Below are positions 1 to 6,246 of a DNA stretch of 9,936 bases, piece after piece. Location of the stretch: contig PATE01000018.1 of assembly GCA_002712305.1 (NCBI GenBank), positions 9,670 to 19,605 of the forward strand, written 5' to 3'. Source of the DNA: Gemmatimonadota bacterium (GTDB lineage Bacteria; Latescibacterota; UBA2968; UBA8231). The position numbers and the translations under genes were made by a program. The number at the start of each line of letters is the position of its first letter. Position 1 is the first letter of the stretch. Under the pieces are notes generated by a model. The model was not told the DNA's origin. It was given only the letters and a program-made list of their open reading frames with translations, and searched no databases.

Positions 1-1926
1 CAGCTTGGCTTCTCCCATCGCATTGAGGAGCGGGCCATCGTCAGGCGCGATTCCAAGACCAGCGGTGTAGTGATCCTCCGCTCTTTGTATATCCCCTCGA
101 CTCAGGGCGACCTTGCCCAATCTCAGCCGAACCTCGGCCATGGTTCGGCCAGAACGCCCGTAGGTGGCAAGGGCCTGCTCATGCAGGTTGAGAGCAGCCT
201 GGGATTGTGCGAGCAACTCCAACAGTTCACCGTTGTTGGGAAAGTGGCCCAGTGCGCGATTGAGGGCCTTCGCCGAGGCCTGCAATTGCTCGGCTTGACG
301 CAGACTGCGCGCCATGCCGATATGAGTCTCGCGTCGATCGGGCTGGAGTGTCAGTGACAGATCGAAATAGTGGGCCGCAGAGTCGTAGTCAGCTGCGGCC
401 AGATACGTGCTGCCCAGGTTGTGGTAGATCGGACCGCTGGGCCGTGCGTGCACTACTTGGCGGTAGGCGTCCAGCGCTTCCGCGTAGCGCCCCATCTCCT
501 TGTACACATTGCCGAGGTTATTCCACGCTTCAAGCAGCGCCGGATCGAGTTCGAGGGCCCGCTGGAAACCGGCGATGGCCTGCTCATGGCGAGCCAGATG
601 AAGGTGAGCCGTGGCGATGTTGTAGTGTCCTCTCGCCAGAGCGGGATTCAGATCAAGGCCTCGGCGCGTAAACCGGATCGCTTCTTCGAATCTCTCCTGC
701 TCCAGATGCGCTTTGCCCAGATTGACATGGGGACGCGCCATCTGCGGGCCCTGCTCGATGGCCGCCTCCCAGATAGAGATCGGCGATGCCCACACCTGAT
801 TGCGCTGCCAGGTGAGCAGCACGAGCAGCACGACACCCGCAAAAAACCACGGACCGTATCTGGACGTGCGCTGCCGCATCTTCTCAAGAAACCAACCGGC
901 ACACAGGAGAAACCCGGGCAAGGCTGGATAGAGACGATGCTCGTTCACGAGCACGTTCAGGGGGACGACGAGGGTTGGTGCAAGAGCCAGCAGAACCCAA
1001 CCCCCGCCAAATGCGAGGTGTTGCGCTCCCCTGCGATAGCGCCAGAACAGGACGAGACCACTGAAGCAGAAGACGGTGGCCACCAGGACCGTCGCGTCAG
1101 CGACGCTCGCCGAGATGTTGAATTGAGGTTCGATACTCAGGTGGGTGGGCATCGCCATCGACTGCAGGTAGAAGGACAGTGCTTTCACCTGCGTCAGCCA
1201 CTGACTGACGTGGTCGCGAACGGGAGAACCGATCGCCTTGCTGATGATGGACGCCGTTCCCACGACATACATGACAACCACAATCGTCGGCCCCACCAGG
1301 AGCTGCCATCGGTGGCGTTGACCGCTCAACAACAGATACCAGCCGACAATGGGGATGATGACAACACCTGTCGCTTTTGTCAGAACGGCCAGCAATGTCC
1401 AACCCGTCAGCCGGTACGCCTGACCGGCGCGAGCGGGGGCCAGGAGAGTCAGCATCGCTCCAAGCATCGACAGGGTCACAAGCGACGATGACCTGCTGCT
1501 GACATAGTTGACCGGTTCGGTCACGATGGGGTGCACGGCAAACAGCAATGCCGACATGAGGCTTACGTGGTCGGAGAAGCCGAAACGCCTCATGACACAG
1601 TAGAAGAGCAGGACGACGACCGCGTGCAGAATCGCGTTTACAACATGAAACCCGGCGACACCATCGATGGCATAGTTGATCGCGTAGGTCGTCAGCAGAA
1701 GAGGCCGATACATCCGCGCTTCCGGCATGACCGAGAACGCACCGGGGTCGACGAAAAAGGAGGGAATCTGTTGCCAGTCGCGCAGACGCTCATTGTCTGC
1801 GATAGAGTGGCTGTCGTCGTACACGAACCCATGATCAAAGGTATTGGCAAACAGAACGACGGTTCCCACTAAAAGCGCCGTGCATCCCCATCGATGAGAA
1901 GGTCCGCCGGCCAGGTATCGCATCAT
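1..1926 (-). CDS. TMTC-like GT-C membrane glycosyltransferase with C-terminal TPR repeats (3' end cut by window)
   Basis: The frame is open for 642 codons from the ATG at 1926 to the window edge with no stop; I checked every codon. Residues 1 to about 385 are a multi-pass membrane region. After the first TM helix comes an acidic pair (FVYDD, D37/D38), then YRPLLLTTY (73-81), HPIVTEPVNYVSSRS (132-146) and VNEHRLYPALPGF (327-339). This pattern is typical of GT-C/PMT-like proteins and of TMTC proteins, which transfer sugars from a lipid carrier to proteins on the outer face of the membrane. From about residue 396 there are at least six TPR units of about 34 residues, for example HYNIATAHLHLARHEQAI and AWNNLGNVYKEMGRYAEAL, running to the window edge. 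The start overlaps the flippase stop as ATGA, so the two are probably translationally coupled; a second ATG follows at once. The flippase and methyltransferase neighbours suggest glycan or glycoprotein assembly. The acceptor is unknown. The class call is firm; transferase activity is inferred. Confidence 0.85.
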   Translation of the reverse strand, partial: MMRYLAGGPSHRWGCTALLVGTVVLFANTFDHGFVYDDSHSIADNERLRDWQQIPSFFVDPGAFSVMPEARMYRPLLLTTYAINYAIDGVAGFHVVNAILHAVVVLLFYCVMRRFGFSDHVSLMSALLFAVHPIVTEPVNYVSSRSSSLVTLSMLGAMLTLLAPARAGQAYRLTGWTLLAVLTKATGVVIIPIVGWYLLLSGQRHRWQLLVGPTIVVVMYVVGTASIISKAIGSPVRDHVSQWLTQVKALSFYLQSMAMPTHLSIEPQFNISASVADATVLVATVFCFSGLVLFWRYRRGAQHLAFGGGWVLLALAPTLVVPLNVLVNEHRLYPALPGFLLCAGWFLEKMRQRTSRYGPWFFAGVVLLVLLTWQRNQVWASPISIWEAAIEQGPQMARPHVNLGKAHLEQERFEEAIRFTRRGLDLNPALARGHYNIATAHLHLARHEQAIAGFQRALELDPALLEAWNNLGNVYKEMGRYAEALDAYRQVVHARPSGPIYHNLGSTYLAAADYDSAAHYFDLSLTLQPDRRETHIGMARSLRQAEQLQASAKALNRALGHFPNNGELLELLAQSQAALNLHEQALATYGRSGRTMAEVRLRLGKVALSRGDIQRAEDHYTAGLGIAPDDGPLLNAMGEAKL

Positions 1927-3410
1927 GACCCTCTCTCCGGTCGCACAACGGCTCGCAGGAGCGCAGTGATTTCGCGTCGATCCTCTCTAAACAGCAGCGC
2001 CGGCATCCCCCATGCGCCGCACACCATGATCACGGATCCGAGCAGCAGTCGAGTACCGGCGCCGTGGATCAGAGCCGAGAGCACCCAGTACGCACCTGTG
2101 GCCGTCGCGGCAGCGAAGGCGCTGACTCTCAGCAGATGGGCCCAGGGCAGCAGGTGTCGCACAGATCGGCTCAGCAGGTGAGAAATCGCCAGAAGCAGGA
2201 CAAGGACCTGCAGATAGGTTGCGCTTACGGTGGCCACGGCGGGGCCGAGCATGGCCAGTGACGGATGGGCCTCGCGCAACCAGAGAACAAGCCCCACACT
2301 CAGCATCGTGTTGACCACCAGATCAGCAAGCGAGCCAAACAAGGCCCAGTTTGCTCGACCGCTACCCACGAGAATGGGGTTGTAGATCGCGCATCGCAGA
2401 GGCAGCATGAGCAGAAAGCAGCGGAACACGTTGGCGCTGTCGCCGTAGGCCGGAGGCAGATACAGTCGCATCACATCATCGGTGAACACGAAGAGGTAAA
2501 AAAAGAGGGGCAGAATAAGCCAGCTAAGCCGGACGACGGCGGTTCGAAACAAGTCGGCCACCTGGTCTATATCGCCCGCGGCCATGAGTCGACTGACTTC
2601 CGGGACCATGACGGTTACCAGCGACGCCAGAACCAGACTGACAGGCACCTCGATGGCACCCAGATGATAGATTCCCATGCGACTGGGATCGAGAAACAGG
2701 AGTACGACCAGTCGGTCCACCGACCGAGACAACGATCCCACGCCTTCGCTGGCCCCAATCGTAATCGCGTATCGCAGGAAATCGGACATCCCCACGTTTG
2801 GCCCTCGTGCCCTGCCGACGCGGCCGAGCGCGACGTAGGCGATCAGAAGACGCGCGAGACCTGCTGCCGACAGCGCGGCAAAGGTCAGCTCAACAGACCA
2901 GTTGAATACGTAGGCGCCTGACGCACTGCCGATCAGTACGACCGCTCCCAGCCAGGCGATGACCGCCTGCCACATGGGGCGCCCCGATGCGACGAGGGCT
3001 GCTTCGATATGTCCACCAGCCACCAGACAGAAGACATACGGAAGGAAAGAGATCAGAGAATCACCGAGTTGCGCTGCTGTCAGCCCATCTACGGAGAGTG
3101 CGATCAGTGGACTGGCGATCCACAAGACAAGGCAGAGGACGAGGGCTGAGGCCGCGAGCACGACAGTACTGCGGACGAGCAGTGCCCCTCGCTGCGGCGA
3201 TTCACGTCGGGGCAGCGCGTACAGAAGGGCCCCCGGGATGCCCATCAGGAAGAAGGGAACGAGCGTATTTCCGAGGACCCAAATCGTGCTGAATTGGCCA
3301 AAGAGATCCGGTGCCCAGGCGCGAGCCAACAGGGCATTGACGACCAGGATGCTCCCCGTCGTCGCAACCCGACCACTGGCGACGATGGCGGCTCGTCGCG
3401 AAAGACCCAA
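1923..3410 (-). CDS. Oligosaccharide/polysaccharide flippase (Wzx/MATE-like, MOP superfamily)
   Basis: A 495-residue, almost wholly hydrophobic protein whose length and helix pattern fit the 12-14 TM polysaccharide transporters of the MOP superfamily. These proteins flip lipid-linked oligosaccharides across the inner membrane. The N-terminus is basic (GLSRRAAIVASGR) and leads into the first helix, followed by the family-typical WAPDLFGQFSTIWVLGN and GIPGALLYALPR. In the middle, GSLSRSVDRLVVLLFLDP and MVPEVSRLMAAGD match the conserved centre of the family, and LYLPPAYGDSANVFRCFLL fits the eighth-to-ninth helix region. The start is a TTG directly after the TGA of the methyltransferase and in the same frame. 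It is supported by GGAGAAGG five bases upstream. The stop overlaps the start of the TMTC-like gene. The specific glycan cannot be told from sequence. Confidence 0.88.
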   Translation of the reverse strand: MGLSRRAAIVASGRVATTGSILVVNALLARAWAPDLFGQFSTIWVLGNTLVPFFLMGIPGALLYALPRRESPQRGALLVRSTVVLAASALVLCLVLWIASPLIALSVDGLTAAQLGDSLISFLPYVFCLVAGGHIEAALVASGRPMWQAVIAWLGAVVLIGSASGAYVFNWSVELTFAALSAAGLARLLIAYVALGRVGRARGPNVGMSDFLRYAITIGASEGVGSLSRSVDRLVVLLFLDPSRMGIYHLGAIEVPVSLVLASLVTVMVPEVSRLMAAGDIDQVADLFRTAVVRLSWLILPLFFYLFVFTDDVMRLYLPPAYGDSANVFRCFLLMLPLRCAIYNPILVGSGRANWALFGSLADLVVNTMLSVGLVLWLREAHPSLAMLGPAVATVSATYLQVLVLLLAISHLLSRSVRHLLPWAHLLRVSAFAAATATGAYWVLSALIHGAGTRLLLGSVIMVCGAWGMPALLFREDRREITALLRAVVRPERGS

Positions 3411-4160
3411 TCAGGCCTTCTCCGCTTCCAGAAGCAGGAAGGCGGCCCTGCCTGTCAGTCGGTTGCAGATGCCGTCCACAATCCTCCACAGCCCATGAGG
3501 CCACCAACGGGTCCAGTGAGGCATCCGCATCAGTTCGAGCACCTTGTTTCCCATCACGTGGGTCGTCGTTGTGCGCAGACCAGTAGCAGCCACCAACTGC
3601 GTCAAACTCTGTTGGTTGAAAGTGTGAAGGTGTGCATTGGCTGGTGTCAGTTGATTGCAGTGGATGCACAGATGTTGGAGGATCGTCTCTCTGTACGGAA
3701 CTGTGACGATCAGTCGCCCACCTGGGCGCAAGACCCGTGCCGCCTGCTGGAGTCCGGCTGCGACATCCTCAAGGTGCTCGACCACTTCGGACAGCACGAC
3801 GGCATCGAAGCTGGCCTCTGCCAAACCGACGGCGTACACGTCTGTCGCCAGGTAGGATGCTGCGTTGGGATAGCGGCCTCGCGCCGAGGCTACACCGCTG
3901 GGAGCGATATCGCAGGCCACGACCTGGGCTCCCCTACCGGCACACAGATCCGAGAGCCACCCCGACCCGCATCCGAGATCCAGTACTCTCATGTCCCGCC
4001 GCAGACGCAACCGATTGACGATGACCTGCAGTCGACGGCGTTCGGATGCGGACCTGATGTGTGACAGCGAACCCGGATCTTCGATGTAGTCAGCGTCTGC
4101 ACGATAGTGCTGCTTGTAATCGTGCAGTCTGGAGGGTGTCGTCGGTGACGTTGAGGTCAC
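3411..4160 (-). CDS. Class I SAM-dependent methyltransferase
   Basis: A 249-residue protein with a complete Rossmann-type methyltransferase core. Motif I is VLDLGCGSG (59-67), which binds SAM. An acidic residue ends beta-2 (ACDIAPS, D84), which holds the ribose. FDAVVLSEVVEHLED (118-132) matches motif III, and LRPGGRLIVTVPY (144-156) is the post-core signature of the Methyltransf_11/23 group. A following HCNQLTPANAHLHTF (168-182 region) resembles the substrate-side loop of polysaccharide-linked members. No signal peptide or TM helix is seen, so it is probably cytoplasmic. The start is a GTG; AAGGGAG lies 11 bases upstream, a little far, so the start is moderately sure. It is first in the operon with the flippase and the TMTC-like gene, which suggests it methylates a sugar or lipid-linked glycan. 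The true substrate is unknown. Confidence 0.87.
   Translation of the reverse strand: MTSTSPTTPSRLHDYKQHYRADADYIEDPGSLSHIRSASERRRLQVIVNRLRLRRDMRVLDLGCGSGWLSDLCAGRGAQVVACDIAPSGVASARGRYPNAASYLATDVYAVGLAEASFDAVVLSEVVEHLEDVAAGLQQAARVLRPGGRLIVTVPYRETILQHLCIHCNQLTPANAHLHTFNQQSLTQLVAATGLRTTTTHVMGNKVLELMRMPHWTRWWPHGLWRIVDGICNRLTGRAAFLLLEAEKA
3416..3423 (-). promoter_or_regulatory. Ribosome binding site for the TTG-started flippase
   Basis: On the minus strand this reads GGAGAAGG, close to the anti-16S complement, with a 5-base gap (CCTGA) to the TTG at 3410. It lies inside the last codons of the methyltransferase gene. It decides the start, because no ATG occurs near the front of the flippase frame and the preceding codon is the methyltransferase TGA. 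Confidence 0.7.
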
Positions 4161-4201
4161 GAAGTCGCTGGCTCCCTTGTAACAACAGAAGTTCCGGAAA
4201 C

Positions 4202-4235
4202 AAAAAAAGTCCCGTTCGCCGGGGGCGAACAGGAC
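4202..4235 (-). terminator. Rho-independent terminator after the 88-residue gene
   Basis: On the minus strand the arms 4235-4224 and 4220-4209 form a 12-bp GC-rich stem (GTCCTGTTCGCC with GGCGAACGGGAC), which has one G-U wobble and a CCC loop. Seven T residues (4208-4202) follow at once. The shape is textbook and oriented to end transcription of the gene that stops at 4307, 71 bases upstream of the stem. On the plus strand the wobble becomes a C-A mismatch and there is no T tract, so it works in one direction. It separates the small gene from the methyltransferase operon, which begins only 41 bases further on. Confidence 0.92.
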
Positions 4236-4306
4236 GCAACATCATCGCGTCAACTTTGAGTCAGCGCTCGAGGGCTTCGGCCGCCTGCAGCACCTGACTG
4301 CGTTCG

Positions 4307-4573
4307 TCAGGAACCCTCGCCTTCGGTCGCGGCGGCTTTCACCTGGTTCTCAAGATACCCAACGACGCCTTTCAGAGCATCCAGCCGGGTTGTCGTGGCC
4401 TCTTCATTTAGCTTGAGGCCCTCGAACTCCTCTGCTGAGCCGAGCCGCTTTTCTCGTAGTTCATTAATCTGAGGCTCAATAGCCTGAAGTTTCACTTTCA
4501 AATGCTTCAGGCGCATGGAGGTGCCGTACTTCGTCGCCACCACTGCCAGCGCTGCCAGTATCGTCCAGATCAT
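4307..4573 (-). CDS. Small membrane-anchored coiled-coil protein, function unknown
   Basis: An 88-residue protein I do not recognise as a named family. Residues 2-18 (IWTILAALAVVATKYGT) form a short hydrophobic segment that could be a single TM anchor. The rest is strongly charged and helical: LKHLKVKLQAIEPQINELREKRL (23-45) and a second stretch 58-81 ending GYLENQVKAA show heptad-like hydrophobic spacing. The tail is acidic and Gly-rich. The architecture (N-terminal anchor, cytoplasmic coiled coil) resembles small stress or scaffold proteins such as PspB, but this is an analogy of shape only. It is likely real because a strong promoter lies upstream (4665-4693) and a textbook terminator downstream. 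No Shine-Dalgarno is visible before the ATG. An in-frame TGA four codons upstream fixes the start as the first ATG after it. Confidence 0.75.
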   Translation of the reverse strand: MIWTILAALAVVATKYGTSMRLKHLKVKLQAIEPQINELREKRLGSAEEFEGLKLNEEATTTRLDALKGVVGYLENQVKAAATEGEGS

Positions 4574-4582
4574 TTCAACGAA

Positions 4583-4611
4583 TCAGACGGTAGCGATGGC
4601 GCCACCCATCG
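4583..4611 (-). promoter_or_regulatory. Leader hairpin and tiny in-frame leader ORF before the 88-residue gene
   Basis: In the roughly 85-base leader, the arms 4611-4606 and 4599-4594 (CGATGG and CCATCG) form a perfect 6-bp stem with a 6-base loop. The ATG at 4609 lies inside the stem and opens an 8-residue frame, MGGAIATV, ending in TGA at 4585-4583. This is in phase with the main gene, whose ATG is 12 bases downstream of the end of the codon TGA region. The main start lacks a clear ribosome binding site, so coupling from this mini-frame is possible, but it could be chance. Confidence 0.3.
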
Positions 4612-4664
4612 GTCTTTCACGGCCAGTGGAAGAGAAGGATTTACGTACACGCTCAGATGACGGA

Positions 4665-4693
4665 AATATAGCCGGGGCTAGCAGTTATGTCAA
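4665..4693 (-). promoter_or_regulatory. Sigma-70-type promoter of the 88-residue gene
   Basis: On the minus strand a perfect -35 box TTGACA (4693-4688) is followed by exactly 17 bases and the -10 box TATATT (4670-4665, five of six matches). The start of transcription would be near 4658, giving a leader of about 85 bases before the ATG at 4573. Together with the terminator at 4235-4202 it makes the small gene a monocistronic unit of about 450 bases. Confidence 0.75.
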
Positions 4694-4819
4694 ATTTGTC
4701 ATCACGTCAAACGAATCGGTATGCGCCAGGCTCATCGAATGCGATCTGCTTCCCGTTGCTGCTTCACAATGAGAACGAAACGCCTGAAACGACACTGACG
4801 ATTCATCCATCAACCCCTT

Positions 4820-4848
4820 TTGTCATCTCACCTCAACCCATGTATAAA
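4820..4848 (+). promoter_or_regulatory. Plus-strand sigma-70-like promoter with no gene behind it
   Basis: TTGTCA (4820-4825) and TATAAA (4843-4848) are each five of six matches to consensus and are separated by exactly 17 bases. Transcription would start near 4855 and run towards 5054, antisense to the end of the minus-strand operon. No start codon with a ribosome binding site and credible reading frame follows. The region is AT-rich, which raises the chance of a false match. Confidence 0.45.
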
Positions 4849-4868
4849 CAGACAGTTATCATATTTAT

Positions 4869-4888
4869 ATAACTTGGTATCAAGTTAT
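4869..4888. repeat. Palindrome ATAACTTG-N4-CAAGTTAT, operator-like
   Basis: The arms 4869-4876 and 4881-4888 are perfect 8-base inverted repeats around GTAT. The palindrome lies about 15-34 bases after the expected start of the plus-strand transcript, where a dimeric repressor would block it. It also overlaps a competing pairing, since GTTAT at 4855-4859 can pair with ATAAC at 4869-4873. It could be an operator or an RNA switch element. Confidence 0.45.
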
Positions 4889-4935
4889 GGCATGAGCCTT
4901 GCTAAACAGTAGACAGCTCTGAGTGGTACCCGCCT

Positions 4936-4991
4936 GAAACGCCTTTCTCGATCCGAATCCCGCCCGGGACGAAGTTCGAGAAGGGCGTTTC
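4936..4991 (+). repeat. Long inverted repeat forming a 15-bp hairpin
   Basis: Arm 4936-4950 (GAAACGCCTTTCTCG) faces arm 4977-4991 (CGAGAAGGGCGTTTC) across 26 bases. Within the loop, TCCC (4958-4961) and GGGA (4966-4969) can form a small inner stem. In plus-strand RNA the one non-Watson-Crick position is a U-G wobble, so all 15 pairs form; in minus-strand RNA it is an A-C mismatch. A weak T-rich stretch follows on the plus strand, and no T tract follows on the minus strand. It lies 62 bases past the stop at 5054, so it might instead stabilise the 3' end of the minus-strand operon mRNA. Confidence 0.5.
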
Positions 4992-5053
4992 GTTTGTACG
5001 CCAGGCAGCTGATTGAGCGACAGACTCACCAACCCCCTCGGGGCGACGGGCTT

Positions 5054-6232
5054 TCACTTCTTCATCTCAGGGCGGAAGGGCACCAGCGCCGCGTCTTGCG
5101 GCCTGAGTTGGGTCGGCCAAACCGGTGGTTTCTCGTAAGACGAATACGCCACGTCCAGGTGCGGTGTGTCGACAGATACGTGCCCTCGATGGCGGGAGTC
5201 GAGCAATGCCTCGAGAGCACCGCTCACCAGCAGCGTTCTCTCCACGGGATAAACCGCGTTGCCCGTGAGAAACATCTGCTGCGCGTTCAGTGACAGATAG
5301 CTAAAGTGAGGATGCGGATCTCCGTGCAGATAGAATTCCGTGCCCGTCACTTCCCCATCGACCCGCCCTGCATACCCCCAGCCGGAGAGATATCCTCGCA
5401 GCATGAACGTCGCCGTCTGCAGTCCATCTGCGTACTCCATCAGATAGACGGCTGGTGATTCGCACACTTGCCGCGGATCTCCGTCTTCCCGCGATTCGAT
5501 GTGGTGGGCTGCCGCGCCGAACAGATCCTGGGACCACCTGCCCTGTTGTCCCGCCTCCCAGACGGCATCGCCTTCCAGACACTGAACCGAACGGATGCCG
5601 GATTCACCGCCCTTGCGACGTTCGACCATACACTGAAGGGTCTCCAGCGCGTGGAAGCCATAGGAGTCGAGGCCCCCATAGGCGAGCGAGACGGCCTCGG
5701 TGACCGGCGTTTCCAGGTCGTACTCAAGCCCTGGATTGCGATAGGTGACCGGCAGCGACGACCCTGCCATGAACGGGATCTGAAGTTCACGCGCTCTGTC
5801 ATACATCCACTTGGCCGAGTCCCAGTTCCATGCAAGATGTTTGTCGGAAAACACGGGCACCGACCGTCCCGAAGTGGCAAAGACCCCGCAGATCTGCTCG
5901 AAGAAGAATCTCCGTGGATAGAGATGCTGTTCTTTCTCATTCCACGCGTAGTCGCCGTGTTCGCCGATCAGCAGCACACCATCCACGGCCAGGTCATTCG
6001 TGTTCAGGGTTAAGGCCTGAACGATACTCTCGTAGACGGGAATATCGTGCTCCTTGGCCACATCCAACCCGACGTCTCGAGGGCCGACCTGGTCGAGATA
6101 GAACGACACAATTTCAACCTGAGGCTCGACAAGCCCATCGTCGGTCGGGAACCCCTTCAGGAACTTGCCAATGATGACATCGGCGTGGGAAAACGGATAG
6201 TACGTCGTGATGATCGCGGCGATTTTCTTCAT
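5054..6232 (-). CDS. Conserved protein of unnamed family, faintly Gfo/Idh/MocA-like
   Basis: A 392-residue protein with no family name I can assign, though I recall similar uncharacterised proteins in planctomycete-like genomes. Striking motifs are SHAD (15-18), GVLLIGEHGDY (85-95), PVFSDKHLAW (126-135), AGSSLPVT (156-163), FHALETLQCMVERRKGGE (193-210), EGDAVW (220-225) and HGDPHPHFSYL (303-313). The order 'VLLIGEHGD... VFSDKHLA... ARELQIPFMAG' recalls the N-terminal NAD domain of Gfo/Idh dehydrogenases, where an EKP-LA lysine motif is followed by helix and 'vp-mvg'. No Gly-rich nucleotide loop is visible at the N-terminus, so cofactor use is doubtful. The chosen ATG at 6232 lies 14 bases after the isomerase stop. 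The frame is open further up to 6385, but that part lies inside the isomerase gene and looks non-coding. It is last in the sulfatase operon. Confidence 0.8.
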   Translation of the reverse strand: MKKIAAIITTYYPFSHADVIIGKFLKGFPTDDGLVEPQVEIVSFYLDQVGPRDVGLDVAKEHDIPVYESIVQALTLNTNDLAVDGVLLIGEHGDYAWNEKEQHLYPRRFFFEQICGVFATSGRSVPVFSDKHLAWNWDSAKWMYDRARELQIPFMAGSSLPVTYRNPGLEYDLETPVTEAVSLAYGGLDSYGFHALETLQCMVERRKGGESGIRSVQCLEGDAVWEAGQQGRWSQDLFGAAAHHIESREDGDPRQVCESPAVYLMEYADGLQTATFMLRGYLSGWGYAGRVDGEVTGTEFYLHGDPHPHFSYLSLNAQQMFLTGNAVYPVERTLLVSGALEALLDSRHRGHVSVDTPHLDVAYSSYEKPPVWPTQLRPQDAALVPFRPEMKK

Positions 6233-6246
6233 GCTGTCGCTCTTGC

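Larger units (their letters stand above)
4781..4941. repeat. Direct repeat of an 11-base motif, copies exactly 150 bases apart
   Basis: CGCCTGAAACG occurs at 4781-4791 and at 4931-4941. The related GAAACGCC occurs at 4777-4784 and 4936-4943, and inverted at 4984-4991 as the far arm of the hairpin. The 4781 copy therefore repeats the foot of the hairpin. It might be a protein-binding motif or debris of a small mobile repeat; chance is not excluded. Confidence 0.3.
4855..5000 (+). ncRNA. Candidate small RNA or antisense transcript
   Basis: This is a speculative call. The span starts at the expected start point of the promoter at 4820-4848, passes interlocking inverted repeats (GTTAT 4855-4859, ATAACTTG 4869-4876, CAAGTTAT 4881-4888) and ends just after the 15-bp hairpin 4936-4991. 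The hairpin pairs fully only when read as plus-strand RNA and is followed by a weak T-rich tail (GTTTGT). It matches no RNA family I recognise. Confidence 0.22.
4694..5053. other. Long intergenic region, AT-rich in the middle, no protein gene
   Basis: Between the promoter of the 88-residue gene and the stop codon of the gene ending at 5054 I see no credible protein gene on either strand. Bases 4790-4920 are clearly more AT-rich than the surrounding genes. The stretch holds a plus-strand promoter-like sequence (4820-4848), interlocking inverted repeats (4855-4888), an 11-base direct repeat (4781-4791 and 4931-4941) and a 15-bp hairpin (4936-4991). These are listed separately. No convincing intrinsic terminator for the gene ending at 5054 is present. 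Confidence 0.7.

Noticed and set aside
370-1491. Long open plus-strand frame of 373 codons
   Set aside because: It lies opposite the TMTC-like gene, which has clear motifs and TPR repeats throughout. The plus-strand protein is low in hydrophobic residues, rich in Arg, Gln, His and Asp, and shows no domain, as expected of an antisense shadow.
2265-2921. Open plus-strand frame of 218 codons
   Set aside because: It is antisense to the flippase; its composition, rich in His, Gln and Arg, is the complement of hydrophobic codons.
3294-4064. Open plus-strand frame of 256 codons
   Set aside because: It is antisense to the methyltransferase and the start of the flippase, both of which have clear family motifs.
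4247-4316. Possible C-terminal extension of the small protein by frameshift (DERSQVLQAAEALER)
   Set aside because: A helical-looking run follows in the +1 frame past the stop, but the main frame ends cleanly, no slippery sequence is visible, and the run is short enough to be chance.
4515-4772. Open plus-strand frame of 85 codons in the intergenic region
   Set aside because: It crosses the start and promoter of the minus-strand small gene, has no ribosome site and no recognisable domain.
4869-4888. Resemblance of the palindrome to a loxP half-site
   Set aside because: The first seven bases match loxP, but the arms are 8 rather than 13 bases and the spacer is 4 rather than 8; no recombinase gene is near.
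5037-5053. CCCC/GGGG mini-hairpin as terminator of the operon ending at 5054
   Set aside because: The stem is only about four pairs with a two-base loop and no T tract follows on the minus strand.
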